Shown here: one piece after another, positions 9,198 to 17,541 of the stretch | Numbering within the stretch: position 1 is the first letter of the stretch | How the letters are laid out: the number at the start of each line of letters is the position of its first letter | Assembly (NCBI GenBank): GCA_024229395.1 | Contig: JAAESM010000050.1 | Span: 184,043 to 248,042 of the forward strand | DNA length: 64,000 nucleotides | Origin: Planctomycetota bacterium | GTDB lineage: Bacteria; Planctomycetota; UBA1135 | Reading direction: 5' to 3' | Notes under the pieces: model-generated | What the model saw: the letters and a program-made list of their open reading frames with translations, nothing else | Told to the model about the DNA's origin: nothing | Database searches by the model: none | Translations under genes and position numbers: made by a program

Positions 9198-10224
9198 CGT
9201 CGCCGTAAGCTTCGACGATGCGTTGCACCAGACTGCTGCGTTGCACATCTTCACTGCGGAACTCGACCATGCCGACACCTTCCATGCCGCGCAGGCGACG
9301 CATGGCATCTTGCAAGCCGCTGGAACCGCGTGGCAAGTCGGTTTGCGAGATATCGCCGGTGACGACCGAGCGGGTACGTTCACCAAGGCGGGTCAGGAAC
9401 ATCTTCATCTGCCCCTTGGTTGCGTTTTGCGCTTCATCAAGGATCACGAAGCTGTCATTCAAGGTACGACCACGCATGAATGCAAGCGGCGCGACTTCAA
9501 TCATGTCCATATCCTTCATGCGGCGGGCCGCCGAAGGGCTGAGTAGGTCGTTCAAGGCGTCGTACAGCGGACGCAAGTAAGGATCGACCTTGTCTTCCAG
9601 GTCACCTGGAAGGAAACCCAAGTGCTCGCCGGCCTCGACGGCAGGACGGGTGAGCACCAAGCGCTGCACCTTGCCATCACGCAAGGCACGCACGGCAGCT
9701 GCGACTGCCAGGAAAGTCTTGCCGGTGCCGGCAGGACCTGCAGAGAACACCAACTCCTTCTCCGCCAACAGATCCAGGTAGACCTGCTGGGTCTTGGTGC
9801 GGGCGGTCGGCAAGCCGTCGCCACGCGACAGCAACACGCTGCTGACTCCATCACTCACGCCATTGCGGTCATGATGACTATGGCCACTGCCGTTACCGCT
9901 ACCGTTGCCGTTTCCATTGCCGCCACCGTTACCGTTACCATTGCCGTGGAAGCCATTGCCATGACCATTGCCATCACGGCCGAACAGGCGGTTGGCGATA
10001 TCACTGGGCGAAAGCTCCTTGCCTTTACGGATCCGCTCGAGCAGTTCCTCAACACGACCGGCAAGTACGGACACGACGTCGTCGGGGCCCTGCATACGCA
10101 AGGTGCCGCCACGCGAACTGAAACGAACCTTGAAACGTCGGGATATTTGCTTGACGTTGCGGTCGTGTGGGCCGAAGAGAAGTTGCTCCTCTTCGATGGA
10201 AAGCAGTGGGATGCGGGTCTCCAA
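9190..10224 (-). CDS. phoH: PhoH family ATPase with Gly/Asn/His-rich linker
   Basis: Walker A GPAGTGKTFLAV, VILDEAQNATKGQMKMFLTRLGERTRSVVTGDISQTDLPRG; N-terminal KH-like segment. Confidence 0.94.
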   Translation of the reverse strand: METRIPLLSIEEEQLLFGPHDRNVKQISRRFKVRFSSRGGTLRMQGPDDVVSVLAGRVEELLERIRKGKELSPSDIANRLFGRDGNGHGNGFHGNGNGNGGGNGNGNGSGNGSGHSHHDRNGVSDGVSSVLLSRGDGLPTARTKTQQVYLDLLAEKELVFSAGPAGTGKTFLAVAAAVRALRDGKVQRLVLTRPAVEAGEHLGFLPGDLEDKVDPYLRPLYDALNDLLSPSAARRMKDMDMIEVAPLAFMRGRTLNDSFVILDEAQNATKGQMKMFLTRLGERTRSVVTGDISQTDLPRGSSGLQDAMRRLRGMEGVGMVEFRSEDVQRSSLVQRIVEAYGDDD

Positions 10225-10262
10225 GATGAATGGAAGGGCTTGTGGCGAATGCGCCGCCCTTC

Positions 10263-11087
10263 TTAAGAACTATACACGGTCAAAAGCAGGTAACCATGCA
10301 ATGCTGGCGCTGCAATCAGAAAAGAATCGACCATGTCGAAGGTGCCGCCGAATGCCGGCACGGTGGATGCGGAGTCCTTGGTTTCACAACCGCGTTTCAA
10401 CAGACTCTCCGCGAGGTCGCCGAACTGCGCGCCGACGTTGGTGATGATGGCTGCCGGAATCCAAATCGCAGCTTCGACCCGACCGCCAAATGCCCACTCC
10501 ATGACCAAGTAGCCACCGATCACGGCTCCCAGCAGCGAGGCTGCTGCGCCTTCCCAAGATTTATTTGGGCTGACCTCGGGGATGAGCTTGTGCTTGCCGA
10601 TGGCGCTTCCGACCAGATAGGCGGCGCTGTCTCCGACCTTGCAGCACACGATCAGCAGCATCAGCCAATCCCAACCGTCTTTCTCGAAGCCACGGATATG
10701 CACCGCGGAACTCAATAACAGCGGCACGACCAGCCAACCAAGCAAAGTGGTACCGATGCGCGTGGGTGCATCCTTGGGGTTGCGACCGAGGATCTCGACC
10801 ACTAACAACAACACCAACATGCCGACCAACAAGGGCAGGCCATAGGAGGAGTCGAGCCACCAAGCTGCTGCTAGGGTCACGGCACCGAACAATGCACCCA
10901 TGGCGCGGCGGGCGCGCAAACCATGACGTTCAAGCATGCCGTAGAACTCATGCTGTGCAGCCAAGGTCAACAATCCCAACACCACCATGGCAATGCCTGG
11001 CAGGTAGTCGCGATCCAGGATGAACAAGCCAACGACCGCGGCGATGAGGATGGGACCGAAAGTCAGCCGTTGTTTCAGGTCCTTCAT
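10263..11087 (-). CDS. cdsA: Phosphatidate cytidylyltransferase
   Basis: Polytopic membrane protein; C-terminal signature KVGDSAAYLVGSAIGKHKLIPEVSPNKSWEGAAASLLGA, GAQFGDLAESLLKRGCETKDS. Start MKDLKQR at 11087, ATGA overlap with uppS. Confidence 0.95.
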   Translation of the reverse strand: MKDLKQRLTFGPILIAAVVGLFILDRDYLPGIAMVVLGLLTLAAQHEFYGMLERHGLRARRAMGALFGAVTLAAAWWLDSSYGLPLLVGMLVLLLVVEILGRNPKDAPTRIGTTLLGWLVVPLLLSSAVHIRGFEKDGWDWLMLLIVCCKVGDSAAYLVGSAIGKHKLIPEVSPNKSWEGAAASLLGAVIGGYLVMEWAFGGRVEAAIWIPAAIITNVGAQFGDLAESLLKRGCETKDSASTVPAFGGTFDMVDSFLIAAPALHGYLLLTVYSS

Positions 11088-11842
11088 GCTTGATGCCCCT
11101 CGACGGCTGGATCCTTCTTCAACACCTTGCCGAAACGGCGCACGCGGCCATCGTAATCCTGCAGCGCATGCAGCAGATGCTCGCGACGGAACTCCGGCCA
11201 CATGATGTCAAGGAAGTGGAACTCGGCGTACGACGCTTGCCACAACAGGAAGTTCGACAGACGTACTTCCCCTGCGGTGCGGATGATCAGATCCGGATCC
11301 GGCATTTGCGGATCGTAAAGACGGCTTTCAATGCTGGTGGCATCTACATCTTCCGGCTTCAGGCGACCGGCAGCCACATCGCCTGCAAGTTGCTGGATGG
11401 CGTCGGTCAGTTCTTGGCGACCGCCATAGGACAAAGCCAAACGCAAAGTCATACGTGTGCCATGCGCCGTAGCTTCTTCGACATCACGGATCTCGGCCTG
11501 CACCGATTCCGGCAGGTCAGAGACGCGGCCAAGCACGCGCATACGGATGCCGTCGCGCAGCATGGTGGCCTTCTCCTTGCGCAGGAACTTCTCAAGAAAG
11601 CGCATCAAGCCACTGACTTCAGCGCGTGGCCGCTGCCAGTTCTCGACCGAGAAGGCAAACAAGGTGAGGTGTTCAATACCCCACTCCGCTGCTGCTTCAA
11701 CCGTATCGCGCACCGCATCGATACCGGCTTCATGACCACGCAAGCGGATCAAACCGGCACGTCGCGCCCAACGCCCATTTCCATCCATGATCACGCCGAC
11801 GTGGCGCGGGACTGGAAAGTTGGGCTTGAGGGGATCGGCCAT
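11084..11842 (-). CDS. uppS: Undecaprenyl diphosphate synthase
   Basis: VGVIMDGNGRWARRAG, LTLFAFSVENWQRP, DLIIRTAGEVRLSNFLLWQASYAEFHF. Confidence 0.97.
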   Translation of the reverse strand: MADPLKPNFPVPRHVGVIMDGNGRWARRAGLIRLRGHEAGIDAVRDTVEAAAEWGIEHLTLFAFSVENWQRPRAEVSGLMRFLEKFLRKEKATMLRDGIRMRVLGRVSDLPESVQAEIRDVEEATAHGTRMTLRLALSYGGRQELTDAIQQLAGDVAAGRLKPEDVDATSIESRLYDPQMPDPDLIIRTAGEVRLSNFLLWQASYAEFHFLDIMWPEFRREHLLHALQDYDGRVRRFGKVLKKDPAVEGHQA

Positions 11843-11850
11843 TCAGTAGC

Positions 11851-13149
11851 TTAAGCGGGAGCTTGCGCCGGATCGCATTCGAACATCTGCTTGCGGCCGG
11901 GACCTACCGAAAGGCAGATCACAGGCACTTGCATCTGTTTCTCGATGAAAGCGACGTAATCGCGACATGCTGGAGGCAGATCCTCGAGGCAGGTTGCCTG
12001 GGTAATGTCTTCGCTCCAACCTGGCAGGGATTGGAATACCGGCTTGATCTCGTTGATCGAACCAAGTTCGGCTGGGTAGTCGGTGACTTGGGTGCCATCG
12101 GGCAACTCATAAGCCACGCACACGCTGATCTCTTCAAAACCGCTGAGCACATCGAGGTTGGTGACGAACACGCCATCCAGGCCATTCAACGCACAGGAGT
12201 AACGAGCTTGCAGTGCATCGAACCAGCCGCAACGACGTGGGCGGCCAGTGGTGGCGCCATACTCATTGCCTTGGTCGCGCAATTTCTGACCGGTCTCGCA
12301 ATGCAGTTCACTTGGGAACGGGCCTTCGCCTACGCGTGTGCAGTAGGCCTTCGAAACTGCCAAGGAACGATCGATGCGGTTCGGCGGGAAGCCAGCGCCA
12401 CCGGCAATGCCAGCAACACCGGTCCATGACGAAGTCACGTAGGGATAGGTGCCGGCATCAAGGTCCAGCATCACGCCTTGAGCCCCTTCGAACAGGATGC
12501 TCTGACCAGCTTGATGTGCCTTGCGTGCCAAGTCGCCACCATCGACAACCAGCGGGCGCAGGCGTTCGGCAAGCGCGCGGGTCTTCTCAAACAAGTCATC
12601 GTAAGGCTCGGGCTCGACGCCATAGACCTTGCTCATGATGGCGGTCTTCTCAGCCAACGCAGCGCGCAAGCGAGCTTCGAAGGTTTCCGCTTCGAGTACG
12701 TCGGCCAAACGAATGCCGGTACGGGCGACCTTGTCAGCATAAGCCGGGCCAATGCCGCGACCAGTGGTGCCGATGCGACCTTCGCCACGCCAAGTCTCGA
12801 CCAGACCATCGATCTGGCAGTGATACGGGAAGATCACGTGCACGCGACCGTCGATGCGCAAGCGCTCCTCGACCGGCACGCCGCGCTCCTTGAGGCCGTC
12901 GATCTCTTCGATCAGCGCTTCCAGGTCGACGACGACTCCACGGCCAATCAGGTTGGTCTTTCCTTCGTGCAGGATGCCGCCTGGGATGAGGTGCAAGACG
13001 TACTTATCTTGCCCCACCCAAACGGTGTGGCCGGCGTTATTGCCGCCAGCAAAACGGACAACGAGATCGGCATCGGCAGCGAGGCTATCGATGACCTTTC
13101 CTTTACCTTCGTCTCCCCATTGGAGACCGATGACTGCGGTGGAGGGCAT
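11851..13149 (-). CDS. purA: Adenylosuccinate synthetase
   Basis: MPSTAVIGLQWGDEGKGKVIDSLA; GGNNAGHTV; GTTGRGIGPAYADK; EGAQGVMLDLDAGTYPYVTSS. Tracked ORF to 13563 is an over-extension. Confidence 0.97.
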   Translation of the reverse strand: MPSTAVIGLQWGDEGKGKVIDSLAADADLVVRFAGGNNAGHTVWVGQDKYVLHLIPGGILHEGKTNLIGRGVVVDLEALIEEIDGLKERGVPVEERLRIDGRVHVIFPYHCQIDGLVETWRGEGRIGTTGRGIGPAYADKVARTGIRLADVLEAETFEARLRAALAEKTAIMSKVYGVEPEPYDDLFEKTRALAERLRPLVVDGGDLARKAHQAGQSILFEGAQGVMLDLDAGTYPYVTSSWTGVAGIAGGAGFPPNRIDRSLAVSKAYCTRVGEGPFPSELHCETGQKLRDQGNEYGATTGRPRRCGWFDALQARYSCALNGLDGVFVTNLDVLSGFEEISVCVAYELPDGTQVTDYPAELGSINEIKPVFQSLPGWSEDITQATCLEDLPPACRDYVAFIEKQMQVPVICLSVGPGRKQMFECDPAQAPA

Positions 13150-13256
13150 GTGTTCGAGGGTGTTCGCGTAACGCGGAAGAGGAGATTGTCCCCTCACCGC
13201 CCAGGATGGCAAGTGCTTGCTTCGGCTTCCAGAAAATCTTGGGTTAGTATGGAAAA

Positions 13257-13925
13257 ATGCCCCCCACCTCCGCTGCCGACGCAACCCGCGTCTTGCTGCT
13301 CCAACGCCCTGATTTGGAGTTGGCGGTGCAGCGCTGGCGACAACGTCTGCCGCGGCCCGAGGCGCTTGGAAGTGCCACCGACATCCTCGACGACCTAGCT
13401 GGAGCCCTTTGGCTAGAGCTGGCGGCCTGTGCCAAGCCCATGGAGCAGCGTTATCGCTGTTTGCGCCGTGTGCTCTACCGCGAGCACGAATGCGGCTGGA
13501 GGCTGCCCTATGTTGGCCTGGGCGCCACCTTGAGCAGTCCCTTGAGCTCGGCACCGCCACCACAACCGGCTACGGGCTCGGCTGCAGAAGAGTTGGACCT
13601 GCCGCGCCACCTGTGGGCTTGGGCACAGAGCTACCTCGATCAGGGTGGTCCACAAGGGCGCTTGGACTATGGTGCAGCCCTTTGTGGCTCCAGACGCCTA
13701 ACACGTCTTCGCAACAGCGCCCTCTTCAAAGCCCTCGCCGACGGACGTTACGTTGCAGATTTGCGCAAGCGTGCGGCTAGGTTGCTGTCCGCTGCGGCGA
13801 TTGATGGTGCCCATAAGGCGCACCGCAAGGAAGCGCGCGCCATCTTGTGCATGCTGAAGATGCTTGAGCCCACGGCGGAGCACAGCGTCATGCGCCTTGC
13901 GCTTAGTAGAATCGCGGCGCAATGA
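13257..13925 (+). CDS. Hypothetical protein, 222 aa, divergent from purA
   Basis: Open frame in the gap right of purA with Arg/Leu/Ala-rich helical composition; no family recognised. Confidence 0.5.
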   Translation: MPPTSAADATRVLLLQRPDLELAVQRWRQRLPRPEALGSATDILDDLAGALWLELAACAKPMEQRYRCLRRVLYREHECGWRLPYVGLGATLSSPLSSAPPPQPATGSAAEELDLPRHLWAWAQSYLDQGGPQGRLDYGAALCGSRRLTRLRNSALFKALADGRYVADLRKRAARLLSAAAIDGAHKAHRKEARAILCMLKMLEPTAEHSVMRLALSRIAAQ

Positions 13926-15549
13926 AAACCGGCAGGTCACGCTGGAATGGCGGAATCCGCCAACGCGTGAATGGCACTTCATGCCAAGGCTCTAGGAAAA
14001 CCAACCTGACGCCATCGGCAGTCGTGCGACGCCAAATCACCGCCTTCATGCGCAAACTATGACCAGGAGGCTCCTGATAACGGTGCTCCGGTTGCCACTC
14101 GGGATTGATCTTGCGACTCGCGTAGATATAGACCGAGAAGACATCGGACTGCACGCCGAGTAACTCCTGTACGCGCGCTTGGGTTTCCTGATCAAGTTCC
14201 TCGGCACCGAAGCCATCGACCTCAGCAAGTTCTTCGATGGTCTTGAGGAAATGCTTGGGCTCCGGCTCCAGCTCGCCATACAGAGATTGGCGCAACTCGC
14301 GATCTTCGGAATCCTCTTCGGCGTTCTCTTGTTCCTCAAGAGCTTCTTCGTCGACTTCATCGAGCCATTCGATCAAGCGTTCCACCTTTGCAGGTGACAG
14401 ATCCTGCGGAGAGAAATAACCCTCCAGCACGGCGCGTGAAGCTGTGTTGAGGTTGATCTTGGTTCCAATCGGAGGCTCGCCATCCAGCACACCTTCCATG
14501 CCACCTTCACCATCGCGAGTATCCGTCTCATCTTGGCTTCCATCGATTCCGCCGGTGTCACCGGTGTCACCGGTTCCAGCATCTGCAGAAGCCGGTGCAC
14601 TCTCCGGATCAGTGATACCCGAGTCGCTGGTAGCAGCATCGTCTTCCAAACTGCCGGTGCCAGGCCCATCGAAGGTTGGCGTGGTCCAAATCGTGAAGAT
14701 CGATTCCAAACCAGGGGCGATGATCTCGAAATCACCTAGCTGGTCATAGAACAATGATGCTGGGACCGATTCCAACAGCATCAGCTCCTCGAGCGAGGAA
14801 AGCATGATGTACTCATCTTCCTCATCTAAGGAGTGGCGCGGCATTTGTGGCAGGTCAAGGTTGCGCCCGCCGACCTGCATCCAACGCATGATGTCATCGA
14901 TGATGATGCGCGCATCGGTCTCACCCAAATCGCCATCCATGTCTTCGCGCAGGTAATCCAGAATCCGCACGGCGCGTTCATAGTTTTCCGTGGCCTCCTG
15001 TTCATCTTTCACCAACAGTAGATGAAGGTTGAACTTGGAGTTCTCGTCTTGAACGAAGGTGGTGACCTCGATGTCATCCATCATCACGCGCAAAGGGCGA
15101 GCCCAAGCATCCTCGAAGGAATCAGAGTTGCTGGCATCCTCCTCTTCATCTTCACCTTCCTCGCCGCTGCCTTCGTCACCGTAACCGGTCTCGGAAGCTC
15201 CATTGCCGAAGCCGCTGCCACCGGAATCACCAAGCGCGCCGGCCATTCCCTCCATGCCTCCCATCCCACCCATGCCACCAAGAGCACTGCCGAGACCACC
15301 GGAAGCCTCGCCGGTGGCATCATCCGAGATCATGGTGAGAATCTCTTCCGAAGCCGAACGGATCGCCAAGCGCATGCGCAGGCGATTGCTGCGGTTCATG
15401 GTCGCTTGATGCGCGACCTCGGCGCCGAGGGTCAGTTGTGCGATCAGGGCAATGACCAGGAACAATACGAACAGTGTCAGAATCAATACGACGCCACGCT
15501 CACCGCGACGGGCGGTGCTTAATGCGCTGATTCGTGGAGAGGTTCGCAT
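13903..15549 (-). CDS. gspK: Type II secretion minor pseudopilin GspK-like protein
   Basis: Prepilin-like N-terminus ARRGERGVVLILTLFVLFLVIALIAQLTLGAEVAHQ; FVQDENSKFNLH; INLNTASRAVL; GspK-type KIN-A-type C-terminal half. Contains Gly/Met-rich and acidic insertions. Confidence 0.82.
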   Translation of the reverse strand: MRTSPRISALSTARRGERGVVLILTLFVLFLVIALIAQLTLGAEVAHQATMNRSNRLRMRLAIRSASEEILTMISDDATGEASGGLGSALGGMGGMGGMEGMAGALGDSGGSGFGNGASETGYGDEGSGEEGEDEEEDASNSDSFEDAWARPLRVMMDDIEVTTFVQDENSKFNLHLLLVKDEQEATENYERAVRILDYLREDMDGDLGETDARIIIDDIMRWMQVGGRNLDLPQMPRHSLDEEDEYIMLSSLEELMLLESVPASLFYDQLGDFEIIAPGLESIFTIWTTPTFDGPGTGSLEDDAATSDSGITDPESAPASADAGTGDTGDTGGIDGSQDETDTRDGEGGMEGVLDGEPPIGTKINLNTASRAVLEGYFSPQDLSPAKVERLIEWLDEVDEEALEEQENAEEDSEDRELRQSLYGELEPEPKHFLKTIEELAEVDGFGAEELDQETQARVQELLGVQSDVFSVYIYASRKINPEWQPEHRYQEPPGHSLRMKAVIWRRTTADGVRLVFLEPWHEVPFTRWRIPPFQRDLPVFIAPRFY

Positions 15550-15633
15550 GAGGAAGGCAGCTGCCAGGATAACGCCTTGCCGACGTCATTCCGACGCTTG
15601 GCAAATCGTGCTTCTTCCCGACACTCGGCGAGC

Positions 15634-16959
15634 TTATTCGGTGGAACCTGCTTCGTCGAATGGATCGAAGAGGTCACCGAAACGGTTGATCGACGGACGA
15701 TCCTTGAGAATCGGACGAATCACGAAGAAAACCTCGGTCTTGTCTTCGGTAGTCTCTCGCGAGGAGAACAGCCAGCCGATGATTGGCAGGTCGCCGAGCA
15801 AAGGAACCTTGCTCTCGTTGACCTGTTCACCGGTCAGCACCATACCGCCAATCACCACCGATTCCCTGTTCCGTACATAGACCTCAGTTTGGGCCTTTCG
15901 GGTAGTGGTCGATGGTGCGGAAATAGCATCAGACCCTGCAAGCCCCAGCTCAAACTCACCAGCGATTCGTGAGACGTTCACATCAATCACTAGGTGAATC
16001 GTGTCCGCGCCAACCAGAAATGGGGTTACGTTCATAGTGATACCGATTTCATTCTTGTTGACCTTATAAGTCACATTGTTGGCGGTGATGCCAGCGACCT
16101 CAAGGAAGGGAATGTTCTCAGTGTTCTGAACGGAGGCGGCCACACCATTTCGAGTGACGATCCGCGGGCGAGACAAGATATCGACCCAACCTTCTTTCTC
16201 TAGCAACTTCAGGGCAGCGCTGATCTGGAATGAGGAATCGAGCATACCCATCTCGAAGGTGCCGCCACTGGTCGGTGTCGGGAAGGACCCGCCAATAGCT
16301 CGCAAGAAGGTCTGACCATCTTCATCGGCGAAGATGTCGACGCCAGCTAGCTCCGAAACACCACGTTCGAAACTGTCGGTACGGCGAGTCTCGAAGACCT
16401 CGGCCTGAATCTCGATCTGGGGACCAGAGTTGAACCAAAGATCGATAATGGAGAAGATCTCGCGTAAGTCATTCTCAGCACCCGTAACCAGGATGAGGTC
16501 TTCGATAGGATCGAATTTCCCGCCTCCATCCCATGCCTTATTGGAACCGTTGTAAACGAAACCACCGTTCGGCTTGGCTTCGATGGTGGCACTCGGATTC
16601 TCACCCTGCAGACAAGAAGCGAAGGAGGTCAAGCTACCGGTCACATCAGTGGAACTTCCTTTCGGAATTGTAATGATGGCGGTGTAAGTACCATCCAGAT
16701 GATCCAACATCCGGATGTACTGGAACTCATCCTGAAAGGTGAAGCTCTCATCGATACCAGAGGCTTCACTCTCTTGTTCAATCGAATTACCTTCAGCATC
16801 CATCGGTTCATCTCGCTCACCGAATAAAGATGAGCAGGATCCGAGTAGAAACACCGCTAGAACCAGAGGCCCGAACCGCAGGTTGGGCCAGCGGTGAAAG
16901 GTGCTATGGGTATTCAGGGGTGCTCCCCTAAAGGGCCGCGATGATGTCTGAAGTAGCAT
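15634..16959 (-). CDS. Secretin (GspD/PilQ family), short, lipoprotein-like N-terminus
   Basis: Secretin C-terminal signature TEVYVRNRESVVIGGMVLTGEQVNESKVPLLGDLPIIGWLFSSRETTEDKTEVFFVIRPIL; lipobox-like FLLGSCSS. Confidence 0.9.
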   Translation of the reverse strand: MLLQTSSRPFRGAPLNTHSTFHRWPNLRFGPLVLAVFLLGSCSSLFGERDEPMDAEGNSIEQESEASGIDESFTFQDEFQYIRMLDHLDGTYTAIITIPKGSSTDVTGSLTSFASCLQGENPSATIEAKPNGGFVYNGSNKAWDGGGKFDPIEDLILVTGAENDLREIFSIIDLWFNSGPQIEIQAEVFETRRTDSFERGVSELAGVDIFADEDGQTFLRAIGGSFPTPTSGGTFEMGMLDSSFQISAALKLLEKEGWVDILSRPRIVTRNGVAASVQNTENIPFLEVAGITANNVTYKVNKNEIGITMNVTPFLVGADTIHLVIDVNVSRIAGEFELGLAGSDAISAPSTTTRKAQTEVYVRNRESVVIGGMVLTGEQVNESKVPLLGDLPIIGWLFSSRETTEDKTEVFFVIRPILKDRPSINRFGDLFDPFDEAGSTE

Positions 16960-17347
16960 CGGTCACGTGAGTGTAACCGGAGATGCCGCCTTCTTCGACG
17001 ATGAGGGTGAAACCCTTATCCTTGGCGACTTTTTTCAGGGCAGCTTTATAAGCTTTGGTGGCCTGGCCAATCAACTTGTTGTAACGCGCGCTACCCTTCT
17101 CAAGACCTTCTTTCCTGATGGTCTTGTAAGCGGTGATTTCGTCGTATACGTCCGTAGAACGGACCGTGCCAACAGTGGCAGTACCTTTGACATCGAATTT
17201 CGAAGCATTACCCCAACGCACCTTGGTCCGATCGAGCTTGACCTCTTCCATACTGATGATGGAATTTTCCACACCAGCTTGCACCTGAGGTGCAACAACG
17301 GAGAGAGACAAAAGTCCGAGGAGTAGGGTCAGTAAGGCGATTTTCAT
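16928..17347 (-). CDS. Small secreted protein, OmpH/Skp-like C-terminus
   Basis: Signal peptide MKIALLTLLLGLLSLSVVAPQVQAG; C-terminal ALKKVAKDKGFTLIVEEGG...THVTDATSDIIAAL resembles the OmpH/Skp ending. 32-nt overlap with the secretin ORF. Confidence 0.55.
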   Translation of the reverse strand: MKIALLTLLLGLLSLSVVAPQVQAGVENSIISMEEVKLDRTKVRWGNASKFDVKGTATVGTVRSTDVYDEITAYKTIRKEGLEKGSARYNKLIGQATKAYKAALKKVAKDKGFTLIVEEGGISGYTHVTDATSDIIAAL

Positions 17348-17481
17348 TTCGTATCAGGAACCTAAGTTCACAGTCTATTCCTGTAACGCGGCTAACGGAA
17401 GAATATTTGCAAGAAATTCCACCCTAAGGGCCTTTTCTCGGCAATTTCTAGTAATTCCCTTTAGCAACTACTACATCTAGT

Positions 17482-17520
17482 AAAAAAAACGGCCAAACTC
17501 CCACAAGAGAGTCTGGCCGT
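17482..17520 (-). terminator. Rho-independent terminator downstream of pnp
   Basis: On minus: ACGGCCAGACTC-TCTTGTGG-GAGTTTGGCCGT followed by TTTTTTT. Confidence 0.85.
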
Positions 17521-17541
17521 AAAGCTGTCCGCAAGGCGGTA

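Noticed and set aside
9890-9970. GN-repeat DNA considered as a CRISPR or minisatellite
   Set aside because: Degenerate in-frame codons for a Gly/Asn linker inside phoH; no spacer-repeat structure.
12478-13398. 306-aa plus-strand ORF
   Set aside because: Antisense to purA; no recognisable motif.
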